The notes under the pieces were generated by a model. The model ran no database searches, was not told the origin of the DNA, and worked only from the letters and a program-made list of their open reading frames with translations. From Bacillus sp. UNC438CL73TsuS30 (lineage in GTDB: Bacteria; Bacillota; Bacilli; Bacillales; Cytobacillaceae), in assembly GCF_000482325.1 (NCBI RefSeq), contig NZ_KI535295.1:1103060-1167059 (forward strand): a DNA stretch of 64,000 nucleotides, in the 5' to 3' direction. The number at the start of each line of letters is the position of its first letter. Within the stretch, counting starts at the first letter, position 1. Below, one piece after another: positions 43,377-52,125 of this stretch. A program made the position numbers and the translations under genes.

Positions 43377-44993
43377 GTGGAAGGGCTTGTATATAATCGA
43401 CTTGGAAAGCCAAAGCTCCGCCTGCAAGCAGTCATTACGTTAATGGTTTGTGTTGTAGTGGTATTAGCATTTCTCGTAACCGATTTATTAATCACCTACA
43501 GGATATCGAGTGAAACGGAAAAAACTCAAGCAAACAAAGCAACTCAAATTGCGAAAATCGTCGCCCAGACTCCACTTGTGATTGATGGACTTACTGGAAA
43601 AGCGGATGAAAAGGAAATCCAGGCATTTGCCAGTCAAATAAGACAATCTTCACAGGTTGAGTTTGTGGTTGTGATGGATATGAATGGAATCCGAAAATCC
43701 CATCCGAATAAAGACAAAATTGGCCAGCATTTTGTCGGTGGCGATGAAAAGGCCGTATTGAAAGGAAAAGAACATGTTTCGATAGCTAGGGGGACATTGG
43801 GAGTTTCATTACGTTCGTTTATTCCCGTCTACGATGAAGGCCACAAGCAGGTTGGGGCTGTTGCAGTCGGGATTTCTTTGGAAAAAGTCAATCAAGCGGT
43901 TGCACAAAGCCGGAATATTATCATTTTGGGGACGTTTTTCGGAATATTGGTGGGAATCATCGGGGCCCTTTTTCTTGCAAGAAAAATCAAAAGAATATTA
44001 TTTGGACTTGAACCAAATGAAATCGCCAAAATACTTGAGGAACGAAGTATGATGCTCCAGTCAACGAGAGAAGGGATGCTTGCTGTTGACCAGAGAGGCA
44101 GAATTACGTTAGTCAACAATGAAGCCATTCGGCTTTTTGAAAAAGCGGGAATTCAGGATCCACCGCTTGGAAGAAAAATTGACGGGTATTTGCCTAATTC
44201 AAGGCTGACCTCTGTTTTGAAATCTGGGGAGCATCATTATGATCAGGAGCAGGACATTGGCGGTGTGACGATAATAACGAACCGGGTTCCGATCATTGTG
44301 AAAGGAAAAATTGTCGGTGCCATTGCAACTTTTCGTGAAAAAACTGAAATCAAGCAGTTGGCGGAACAATTAACCGGGGTTAAGCTTTATGCGGAAGCAT
44401 TACGTACTCAGTCGCATGAATTTATGAATAAATTACACGTGATTTCCGGTTTAATTCATATGAAAAATTATGAAATGGTTTCTTCTTATATAACCGATCT
44501 TGTTGATCATCAACAGACCGAAGTGAACTTTGTGGTCAGCAGGTTTAAGGACCCGGTATTGGCCGGATTTCTTTTAGGTAAGTTAAGCTATGCCAGGGAA
44601 AATGGCTGTGAATTGACCATTGATGGAGAGGGGACTTTACCTGAACCACGTCGACAGGAGACAACACATGAATTGGTAACAATTCTAGGAAACCTGATTG
44701 ACAATGCGTTGGATGCAGTGGAAGATTCTTTGATTAAAACGGTTACCCTTCGGTTTGATTACTACGAGGGTCAGCTTGTATTTGAGGTTCACGATACTGG
44801 AAAAGGAATTAGAGATGAGCAGGTGAATGATCTTTTTATAAAAGGCTTCTCCACTAAAGGGCATAATAGAGGTATCGGATTGTATTTAGTCAAGCAAAGC
44901 ATCGAAGCCCTAAATGGAACGATTGAAATCATTTCAACAGAAGGTAAAGGCACCACCTTTATCGTCTCCTTACCGTATCATGACAAAAAATAG
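43377..44993 (+). CDS. CitA/DctS-type sensor histidine kinase
   Basis: This 538-residue kinase has membrane segments at about 18-40 and 180-200 flanking an extracytoplasmic PAS/Cache domain (VVVMDMNGIRKSHPNKDKIG). A cytoplasmic PAS domain, His in LRTQSHEFMNKLHVI and ATPase motifs NLIDNALDA and DTGKGI follow. The order regulator-kinase is reversed compared with the tct locus. GAAGGAGAG precedes the GTG. The last base of its stop codon is the first base of a palindromic repeat. Confidence 0.9.
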   Translation: MEGLVYNRLGKPKLRLQAVITLMVCVVVVLAFLVTDLLITYRISSETEKTQANKATQIAKIVAQTPLVIDGLTGKADEKEIQAFASQIRQSSQVEFVVVMDMNGIRKSHPNKDKIGQHFVGGDEKAVLKGKEHVSIARGTLGVSLRSFIPVYDEGHKQVGAVAVGISLEKVNQAVAQSRNIIILGTFFGILVGIIGALFLARKIKRILFGLEPNEIAKILEERSMMLQSTREGMLAVDQRGRITLVNNEAIRLFEKAGIQDPPLGRKIDGYLPNSRLTSVLKSGEHHYDQEQDIGGVTIITNRVPIIVKGKIVGAIATFREKTEIKQLAEQLTGVKLYAEALRTQSHEFMNKLHVISGLIHMKNYEMVSSYITDLVDHQQTEVNFVVSRFKDPVLAGFLLGKLSYARENGCELTIDGEGTLPEPRRQETTHELVTILGNLIDNALDAVEDSLIKTVTLRFDYYEGQLVFEVHDTGKGIRDEQVNDLFIKGFSTKGHNRGIGLYLVKQSIEALNGTIEIISTEGKGTTFIVSLPYHDKK

Positions 44994-45048
44994 TGTCCAC
45001 TGGAGACGGACGAATTGGGGTGAAAGTCCACGGGCGGTGCCTGTCACC
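44993..45048 (-). repeat. Interspersed palindromic element, subtype A (copy 7)
   Basis: On the minus strand: GGTGACAGGCACCGCCCGTG, then TTCGTCCGTCTCCAGTGGACAC. It abuts the kinase stop codon. Confidence 0.8.
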
Positions 45049-45095
45049 TTATTATATCACCGTATTACAGTACCGTATTGAAAGGGGGCCCACAG

Positions 45096-46613
45096 GTGGA
45101 GGGGAATTGGTTGATTGCGGATCGGGATTTGAATGAGCGGGAGGGGTTGAAGTGGTGGTTGAGGACGTCTTCGATTCCGGTTACGAATATTCTTTTAGCT
45201 TCTAGTTACCAGGAGTTTGTTATGATATTTGAGCAGGAAATTCCGGATGTTGTGGTGATGGAGCTGGATATGATCGGAAGGGAGGATTGGTCCTCCTTTC
45301 GAGAGTTGATCCAAATTTACGATCCAACTTTGGTCTTAACCAGTGCAGAGGCAACCTTTGAAAAGGCACGACTGGCGATAGATATGCAGGCGTTAGACCT
45401 TATGATTAAGCCCTTTTCGACCACAAAGGTAAATTCCGCCTTTCAAAAGGCATCACGAAGCATCGGGAGAAAAAAAAATGTAAATGGAGCCAACCATCCC
45501 AATTCATACAAAGATCTATCCTATGAAGCCCTGTTTATCTCACAGCCATCCCTTGTTGAAGATTATCATATAGCGGCATTTAAAACGGAAAATGCAGAGA
45601 CCATTGGCACATTGAGTTCCTTTTTGTCCGAATTTCCCTTTAAAGACCTACATGGTGTCTTCGCACTGAGTGAATTGGTTGTCTTATTGTTTCAGGAATC
45701 ATGCCCAAATATAACGGAACAATGCCAAAAAGCGATGAGAAGATGGGATGAGGAATTTTCTGAACCGCTTGCGATTGTGGTTTATACAGGGAAAAATCCT
45801 GCTGTGACGCTAAACCAAAAATATCTTCAAACCCAGAAAATGCTTGAATTCACTTATTATCAAGGATATAAACAGGTAGTTGAATTCGAATACTCTCCGG
45901 ACTGGGTGCATATGGATCCGTTTTTAACTCCGCCCGATCAGCGGACCTGGATTGATATGCTTTCCAATTTTGATTTGGAAAAAATAAAAAAATGGCTGTA
46001 TGATGAATTTCTCCAGCTGCAAAATCCTTATCCAGATCCCGGTCTGGTCAGAATTAGGTTGACAAGTATTCTCGCCCAAATCAGGAGATATATGCAGACC
46101 TTTAATCTAGATGACCAGTCGCTATATGAGCGCGAGTACCGATATATTTTTAATTCGATTTTATATGATACGGTTTTATATCGAACAGTCCAGAACCTAA
46201 TTCTTTTTATTCAAAAGATCTTTATTGGAGCTGAAGCCAGTTCACGAAACTTCAAACAAGATCCAATCGAACGGGGAATCTCCTATATGGAAGCCAATTT
46301 TTCCGACACGAATTTGAGGCTAGAAGATGTGGCGCATTATGTCGACCGCAACCCGTCTTATTTCAGCCATCTCCTTATCTCAAAAACCGGAAAAGGCTTT
46401 ACCGAAGTCCTCGCAGGCATACGGATGAAGGAAGCAAAACGGCTGCTTATCGAGACAAGGAAGGCAATTAAAGAAATTTCCTACCACGTCGGCTATCAAA
46501 ATACTAATTATTTTAGTCGGATCTTCAAAGAAACAACCGGTATGTCACCTAGAGAATTCCGCCTGAATAAAGCAGAAAATTTGAATAGCGGACGGGAGCA
46601 ACCTGAAAACTAG
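45096..46613 (+). CDS. AraC-family regulator with degenerate receiver domain
   Basis: This 505-residue protein has an N-terminal receiver-like domain (about 1-120), a long middle region (about 130-390) and a C-terminal AraC DNA-binding domain (about 400-495, with LEDVAHYVDRNPSYFSHLL and ISYHVGYQNTNYFSRIFKE). The acidic pair (ADRD) and Lys (MIKPF) are kept, but the phosphoacceptor position in PDVVVMELDM is Glu, so phosphorylation is unlikely and the domain may be locked or respond otherwise. GTG 45096 has GGGGG 8 bp upstream. It ends before hutU and may control hut; no kinase is adjacent. Confidence 0.83.
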   Translation: MEGNWLIADRDLNEREGLKWWLRTSSIPVTNILLASSYQEFVMIFEQEIPDVVVMELDMIGREDWSSFRELIQIYDPTLVLTSAEATFEKARLAIDMQALDLMIKPFSTTKVNSAFQKASRSIGRKKNVNGANHPNSYKDLSYEALFISQPSLVEDYHIAAFKTENAETIGTLSSFLSEFPFKDLHGVFALSELVVLLFQESCPNITEQCQKAMRRWDEEFSEPLAIVVYTGKNPAVTLNQKYLQTQKMLEFTYYQGYKQVVEFEYSPDWVHMDPFLTPPDQRTWIDMLSNFDLEKIKKWLYDEFLQLQNPYPDPGLVRIRLTSILAQIRRYMQTFNLDDQSLYEREYRYIFNSILYDTVLYRTVQNLILFIQKIFIGAEASSRNFKQDPIERGISYMEANFSDTNLRLEDVAHYVDRNPSYFSHLLISKTGKGFTEVLAGIRMKEAKRLLIETRKAIKEISYHVGYQNTNYFSRIFKETTGMSPREFRLNKAENLNSGREQPEN

Positions 46614-46637
46614 TTTTTAACCAAATCGAAAAGGGAT

Positions 46638-46669
46638 TAAAGGCCGCAGCTGATAGCGGCCTTTTTCAA
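46638..46669 (+). terminator. Rho-independent terminator
   Basis: AAAGGCCGC pairs with GCGGCCTTT, followed by TTT, after the AraC-type gene. Confidence 0.85.
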
Positions 46670-46809
46670 ATGGGGAAATCTATATATTTTATATGTTTCT
46701 AAAAATTTTATAAGTGTAAGCCAAGAATTTTTATGTAAACGACCTAATTTTTAAAAAATATTATCCTTTTTCTAATGTTTTATTCGTATTTTTCAGAAGA
46801 TTATCTTTT

Positions 46810-46815
46810 TATAAT
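46810..46815 (+). promoter_or_regulatory. Probable -10 element of the hut promoter
   Basis: TATAAT lies 37 bp before the hutU start. The -35 region (about 46787-46792, TATTTT) is weak, suggesting activator dependence. Confidence 0.45.
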
Positions 46816-46852
46816 GAAATCAGAGTTAAACATTAACTAAGGGGTGTAAATA

Positions 46853-48517
46853 ATGACAAAAACATCTGAAAAAAGAGTAATCAAAAATTATAAAGGCACT
46901 GAACTACATGCAAAGGGCTGGATCCAAGAAGCAGCACTACGTATGTTATATAATAACTTAGATCAAGAAGTAGCAGAAAGACCAGAAGATCTTGTTGTAT
47001 ATGGTGGAATTGGTAAAGCAGCTCGTAACTGGGAATCTTTTGATGCAATTGTGAAAACGCTTTTAGAGCTTGAAGATGATGAAACCATGTTAGTTCAATC
47101 TGGTAAGCCGGTAGTTGTTTGGAAATCGCACAAAGATGCACCGCGCGTATTGCTTGCAAACTCAAACCTTGTACCTGCATGGGCAAACTGGGAGCACTTC
47201 CATGAGCTTGATAAAAAAGGTTTGATGATGTACGGACAAATGACAGCAGGAAGCTGGATCTACATCGGAAGCCAAGGAATTGTTCAAGGAACTTATGAAA
47301 CATTTGCAGAGCTTGCTCGTCAAGAGTTCGGCGGTTCATTAAAACATACGATCACTTTAACAGCTGGCCTAGGCGGTATGGGTGGAGCGCAGCCACTTGC
47401 AGTAACAATGAATGACGGCGTATGTATCGGCATCGATGTCGATGAGTGGAGAATTGATCGTCGTATTGAAACTAGATACCTAGATGTAAAAACAAATGAC
47501 CTTGATGAAGCATTGAAATTAGCGTTTGAAGCAAAGAAAGAAGGAAAAGGGCTTTCAATCGGGCTTATTGGCAACGCAGCAGAAATTTTACCATTAATGA
47601 TTGAAAAAGGCTTTAACCCAGATGTATTAACAGACCAAACTTCTGCACACGATCCACTTAACGGATATGTACCAGTTGGCTATTCTTTAGAAGAAGCTGA
47701 TAAATTAAGAAAAGAAGATCCAACATTATATGTGAAGCTTTCAAAACAAAGCATGGCAACACATGTAAAAGCAATGTTAGAAATGCAACAAAAAGGCGCT
47801 GTTACATTTGACTACGGTAACAACATCCGTCAAGTGGCAAAAGATGAAGGCGTTGAAAATGCATTTGATTTCCCTGGATTCGTTCCAGCGTACATCCGTC
47901 CATTGTTCTGTGAAGGTAAAGGACCTTTCCGCTGGGCAGCATTATCTGGAGATCCAGAAGATATCCGAAAAATTGACGAAGCATTACTTCGTGTTTACAA
48001 AGATGATGAGCACCTTTGCAAATGGGTTAAGATGGCACAGGAAAGAATTGCGTTCCAAGGACTTCCTGCACGTATTTGCTGGCTTGGTTATGGCGAAAGA
48101 GCACGCTTTGGTAAAATCATTAACGACATGGTTGCATCCGGTGAAGTTTCAGCTCCAATCGTTATCGGTCGTGACCACTTAGATGCTGGTTCCGTTGCAT
48201 CTCCAAACCGTGAAACTGAAAGCATGATGGACGGTTCTGATGCAGTATCTGACTGGCCAATCCTTAATGCCATGATCAACGCAGTTGGCGGGGCAAGCTG
48301 GATTTCCTTACACCATGGCGGCGGCGTAGGTATGGGATATTCACAACACTCTGGTATGGTTATCGTTGCTGACGGTACAAAAGAAGCAGAAGCACGTTTA
48401 GAGCGCGTATTAACAACTGACCCTGGTATGGGTGTGGTTCGTCACGCTGATGCAGGTTATGAAATTGCAATCAAAACTGCAAAAGAAAAAGGCATCAAAA
48501 TGCCAATGTTAAAATAA
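46853..48517 (+). CDS. hutU: Urocanate hydratase HutU
   Basis: This 554-residue enzyme, of normal length, converts urocanate to 4-imidazolone-5-propionate using tightly bound [18 protein letters not shown] is the NAD-binding motif, and [19 protein letters not shown] with [15 protein letters not shown] are conserved active-site regions. AAGGGGTG precedes the ATG. It heads a hutU-hutI-hutG set, interrupted only by an intergenic repeat. hutH, which makes urocanate from histidine, is not in the window. Confidence 0.96.
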   Translation: MTKTSEKRVIKNYKGTELHAKGWIQEAALRMLYNNLDQEVAERPEDLVVYGGIGKAARNWESFDAIVKTLLELEDDETMLVQSGKPVVVWKSHKDAPRVLLANSNLVPAWANWEHFHELDKKGLMMYGQMTAGSWIYIGSQGIVQGTYETFAELARQEFGGSLKHTITLTAGLGGMGGAQPLAVTMNDGVCIGIDVDEWRIDRRIETRYLDVKTNDLDEALKLAFEAKKEGKGLSIGLIGNAAEILPLMIEKGFNPDVLTDQTSAHDPLNGYVPVGYSLEEADKLRKEDPTLYVKLSKQSMATHVKAMLEMQQKGAVTFDYGNNIRQVAKDEGVENAFDFPGFVPAYIRPLFCEGKGPFRWAALSGDPEDIRKIDEALLRVYKDDEHLCKWVKMAQERIAFQGLPARICWLGYGERARFGKIINDMVASGEVSAPIVIGRDHLDAGSVASPNRETESMMDGSDAVSDWPILNAMINAVGGASWISLHHGGGVGMGYSQHSGMVIVADGTKEAEARLERVLTTDPGMGVVRHADAGYEIAIKTAKEKGIKMPMLK

Positions 48518-48640
48518 GAAAAGCGGAAGCGCCTTGGTCAGCCACGACCAGCATAAGACGAGCCGGCGAGAAGGTTGTTCTTTAACCTTCTTGACGGATT
48601 GGCTAGACTATCGGGGCTAGGCGCTGGAGCTGGACAAAAC
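48518..48640 (+). repeat. Bacillus-type intergenic inverted repeat between hutU and hutI
   Basis: GCGGAAGCGCCTTGGTCAGC at one end and GGGGCTAGGCGCTGGAGCTG at the other form a long imperfect stem, with an inner hairpin GAAGGTT / AACCTTC (around 48570-48590). Elements with these ends are common between genes in Bacillus relatives. Confidence 0.75.
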
Positions 48641-48675
48641 AAGACTAAGACCTGACCGAAAGGAATTGAAAACGA

Positions 48676-49974
48676 ATGAGTAAAGCACTTTTTATCAGAA
48701 ATGCTTCTCAGCTCGTTACCTTACAGGGGAGCTCAAAGGCTCCCCTTGTTAAGGATTCGATGTCTGAGCTTAAAATTATTGAAAACGGCAGCGTTTGGAT
48801 TGAAGACGGTGTTATTCAAGCGGTTGGTACGGATGCAGAATTAAAGGCTAAGTATGCTTCACGTTTAGCTGATGCAGAAGTTGTCGATGCGACAGGCAAG
48901 CTTGTAACACCTGGTTTAGTTGATCCGCATACACATGTTGTGTTTGCCGGAAGCCGTGAAAACGAGTTTAATATGCGGCTTCAAGGGGCTAGCTATATGG
49001 ACATCATGAATGCCGGAGGCGGGATTCATGCGACAACACGCGCAACGCAGGCGGCTAGCCATGAACAGCTTTTTGCAGAGAGCTATGAGCGTTTGAACCA
49101 GTTTTTGCGTCACGGCGTTACAACAGTCGAGGCAAAAAGCGGCTACGGTATGGAGTGGGCAACTGAATTAAAACAGCTTGAAGTAGCGAAAGAATTGAAC
49201 GAAAAGCATGTAATCGATCTTGTTTCTACATTTATGGGTGCACATGCTGTGCCGAAAGAATATAAGGAAAATCCGGAAGAATTCATTGATTTATTGATCA
49301 ACGAAATGATTCCAAAAGTGGCGGAGCTTGGGCTTGCGGAATTTAATGATGTTTTCTGTGAGTTTGGAGTATTTACACCTGAGCAATCACGGAGAATTCT
49401 TGAAGCAGGGAAGAAACACGGATTATTGGCAAAAATTCACGCGGATGAAATTGAGCCATATGAAGGCGCAGAACTTGCGGCAGAAGTTGGAGCAGTTTCA
49501 GCTGACCATTTATTGAAGGCTTCTGAAAAAGGTATGAAGGCAATGGCTGAAAAAGGCGTTGTCGGGGTATTGCTTCCAGGAACTGCTTACTTTTTAATGG
49601 CTGAGTCTGCAAATGGCCGTAAAATGATTGATTTAGGTGTGCCGGTTGCATTATCAACCGACTGTAATCCAGGTTCATCGCCAACAGTTTCACTTCCATT
49701 CATTATGAGTTTAGGTTGCCTGAAAATGGGCATGACTCCTGCTGAAGTTCTTGCCGCAACGACGATTAATGCAGCACATGCGGTTAATCGTGCGACCGAA
49801 ATCGGAAGCTTGGAAGTCGGCAAAAAAGGCGATGTAACGATTTTTAATGTTCCAAACTATATGAAGCTTCAATACTCCTATGGTGTAAACCACGTAGATA
49901 CTGTTGTGAAAAATGGTGCAGTGGTTGTCAAGGGAGGTCAGTTGAATGAGAAGCTTCTTGTATCCAAAAATTAA
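48676..49974 (+). CDS. hutI: Imidazolonepropionase HutI
   Basis: This 432-residue amidohydrolase opens the imidazolone ring to N-formimino-L-glutamate. Metal ligands are in GLVDPHTHVVFAG, in the AHAVPKEY and KIHADEI regions, and in ALSTDCNPGSSP. AAAGGAA precedes ATG 48676. Its 3' end overlaps hutG by 29 bp. Confidence 0.95.
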   Translation: MSKALFIRNASQLVTLQGSSKAPLVKDSMSELKIIENGSVWIEDGVIQAVGTDAELKAKYASRLADAEVVDATGKLVTPGLVDPHTHVVFAGSRENEFNMRLQGASYMDIMNAGGGIHATTRATQAASHEQLFAESYERLNQFLRHGVTTVEAKSGYGMEWATELKQLEVAKELNEKHVIDLVSTFMGAHAVPKEYKENPEEFIDLLINEMIPKVAELGLAEFNDVFCEFGVFTPEQSRRILEAGKKHGLLAKIHADEIEPYEGAELAAEVGAVSADHLLKASEKGMKAMAEKGVVGVLLPGTAYFLMAESANGRKMIDLGVPVALSTDCNPGSSPTVSLPFIMSLGCLKMGMTPAEVLAATTINAAHAVNRATEIGSLEVGKKGDVTIFNVPNYMKLQYSYGVNHVDTVVKNGAVVVKGGQLNEKLLVSKN

Positions 49975-50938
49975 CCCACATAGTTTTACATGGGTAAAAC
50001 CAGAGGGGCGTGCTCCAGAGAAGGTTCATGAGTGGATTCAGCCGTTGACTTCGGAGGATGATCCTGAAAAGTGTAAGTCCGCTGAAGTGGTAGTGGTTGG
50101 GGTGCCATTGTCACGTTCTTCAATCAGTGCTTCGGGGGCATCTGAATTCCCGGATGCTTTCCGTCGTGCGTGGAAGGGCTTTACAACATATAATCTTGAT
50201 GAAGATATTGATTTGGCGGAAATGACAGCACTGGACGTGGGGGACGTCCCAATGCACGTCACCGATATTCGCCGTTGCCATGATAATATCATTGAGGCTT
50301 CAGAAGCGCTTCATACACATTTTGGTCATTCAAAGGTATGTTCGATTGGCGGGGATCATTCGATTACGGCGATGATGGTGAAGGGACTGCATAAGGCTAA
50401 ACCGGGAGAACGTATTGGGATCTTGCAATTTGATACCCATTTTGATTTACGGGATATGAGTGATAATGGTCCATCTAACGGAACACCAATGCGTAATTTG
50501 ATTGAGAGCGGTGTTGTGAACGGATCGGATATGTACAACATCGGATTGCACGGATTTTTTAATACAAAAGATTTAAAAGAGTACGCTGATGCTCATGGCG
50601 TGAACTATATCACCCTTCGCAATGCACGGAAAAAGGGCTTTGAAGCAACAGTTTTAGCATGCTTAGAGGAACTTGCGGCGAAGGTGGATACCATTTACTT
50701 AACCGTTGACATGGATTGCTTGGATGTTGCGTATGCACCAGGGGTACCGGCATCGACACCAGGCGGGCTGACTTCAGCAGAATTACTTGAAGGCGTTCTG
50801 GCAGCAGGGAAACATCCTAAAGTTAAAGCTATGGACATCGTCTGCCTTGACCCATTAAAAGATTCTTCCGTCCAACAAACCGTAAAAATGGGCACACACG
50901 TATTCCTCACCTTTGTAAGTGGAGTTATGCTGCGCTAA
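49946..50938 (+). CDS. hutG: Formimidoylglutamase HutG (arginase family)
   Basis: This 330-residue ureohydrolase has manganese-binding motifs SIGGDHSIT, FDTHFDLRD and TVDMDCLDVAYAPG. It cleaves N-formimino-L-glutamate to glutamate and formamide, completing the route. AAGGGAGG precedes the ATG, inside hutI. Agmatinase-type function is possible for the family, but hutUI linkage makes HutG the clear choice. Confidence 0.9.
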   Translation: MRSFLYPKINPHSFTWVKPEGRAPEKVHEWIQPLTSEDDPEKCKSAEVVVVGVPLSRSSISASGASEFPDAFRRAWKGFTTYNLDEDIDLAEMTALDVGDVPMHVTDIRRCHDNIIEASEALHTHFGHSKVCSIGGDHSITAMMVKGLHKAKPGERIGILQFDTHFDLRDMSDNGPSNGTPMRNLIESGVVNGSDMYNIGLHGFFNTKDLKEYADAHGVNYITLRNARKKGFEATVLACLEELAAKVDTIYLTVDMDCLDVAYAPGVPASTPGGLTSAELLEGVLAAGKHPKVKAMDIVCLDPLKDSSVQQTVKMGTHVFLTFVSGVMLR

Positions 50939-50947
50939 TTCATTAAA

Positions 50948-51008
50948 GTGCCTGACACCGTTGAAAGACAAATAGCAAAAAATGTCCACCTAGGGTGGAC
51001 ATTTTTTC
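50948..51008. repeat. Interspersed palindromic element, subtype B (copy 8), acting as terminator
   Basis: GTGCCTGACACC, then GAAAGACAAAT, then AATGTCCACC-TAG-GGTGGACATT with six T. The second part is a perfect intrinsic terminator for hutG and could also stop the convergent EamA gene. Confidence 0.8.
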
Positions 51009-51010
51009 GT

Positions 51011-51955
51011 TTATATTGTTTTATTTGGCTGGTGGAGAACGACTGGTTTGACTGCCTGTGAAGGCATGTTGGCGATAAAGACGCCGAGTAAGACTAGGAT
51101 ACCTCCGAAAATTTGCGCTGGGAGAATCCGGTCACCAAGAATAAAATGGGAAGCGATAATCGCGACAAACGGCTGGATATTCATGAACATCGAGGCCGTT
51201 CCAGCACCTACCTTTGCTACACCGCCATTCCACCAAAATCCCGCTATACCTTGGGCGATCACCCCGGCACAAATTAATAAAATCCACAAAATAGGTGAAT
51301 GACTGATCACAGATCCGCTGACAAGGTTTTCCACACCCGCGGCCGGTATCATGAGGACACTGCCAAGCACAGTGGCATAAACCGTAACGATATAAGAATT
51401 TAAGGTTTTAGATAACCGTCGAATATATAAGAGACTAATAGACAAACAAAGCATGGCAACAAAAATATTTAAATCTCCAAATGAAATCCCCAACGAGCCG
51501 CCAGCAACACCAATAATCGAAAATACACCGATTAAACTGATCAATGCCCCTAGTGATTTTTTTAATGTCAACCTCACTTTAAAGATAATTCGCTCCAACA
51601 GAATGGTAGCAATTGGCGCCAACGCAATGATTAACGAGGCATTAGCAGGTGTTGTGTGATGGAGTCCTGTGAAATAAAAGGTTTGGTTTAAAAGTGTTCC
51701 AAATATTCCGACGCCTAAGAGGGATTTCCACTCGGATCCAGTCGGTTTTCTTATTCCCTTATGAATGAGCGCAACAATGATTAAAAATAAAGAGGTAAAA
51801 CAAATCCGAACCGTTGATAAAAAAACAGGCGAAAAGCCTTGAAGCAAGTATGCACTAACCGGATAATTACATCCCCATAAAATGGACACAAGAAATAGGC
51901 TGATTAATGCTCTAGATTTAAGCATCGACATGATGGTGAACACATACCTTTCCAC
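51011..51955 (-). CDS. EamA/DMT-family transporter
   Basis: This protein of up to 314 residues has ten hydrophobic helices in two EamA repeats (LWGCNYPVSAYLLQGFSPVF and the later VIAQGIAGFWWNGGVAK). Members export amino acids or other metabolites. The start is uncertain among GTG 51955 and ATG 51931; homology starts near residue 15. It stands alone between hutG and the ArgH-like gene, on the opposite strand. Confidence 0.83.
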   Translation of the reverse strand: MERYVFTIMSMLKSRALISLFLVSILWGCNYPVSAYLLQGFSPVFLSTVRICFTSLFLIIVALIHKGIRKPTGSEWKSLLGVGIFGTLLNQTFYFTGLHHTTPANASLIIALAPIATILLERIIFKVRLTLKKSLGALISLIGVFSIIGVAGGSLGISFGDLNIFVAMLCLSISLLYIRRLSKTLNSYIVTVYATVLGSVLMIPAAGVENLVSGSVISHSPILWILLICAGVIAQGIAGFWWNGGVAKVGAGTASMFMNIQPFVAIIASHFILGDRILPAQIFGGILVLLGVFIANMPSQAVKPVVLHQPNKTI

Positions 51956-52125
51956 TGTAGTTGGATTTTAAACTGTTATCCATTATAACACGGTATTTCG
52001 GGAAGCTAAATAAGATTTTTTAGAAACTTTTCTTCTAAAAGGAAACGGGCATATCTTTATTTTTTACATAAAAATGTTAGTAGAAGAATTTTAATCAAAT
52101 GTACGCTAATTTGGAGTTGAAAAAC

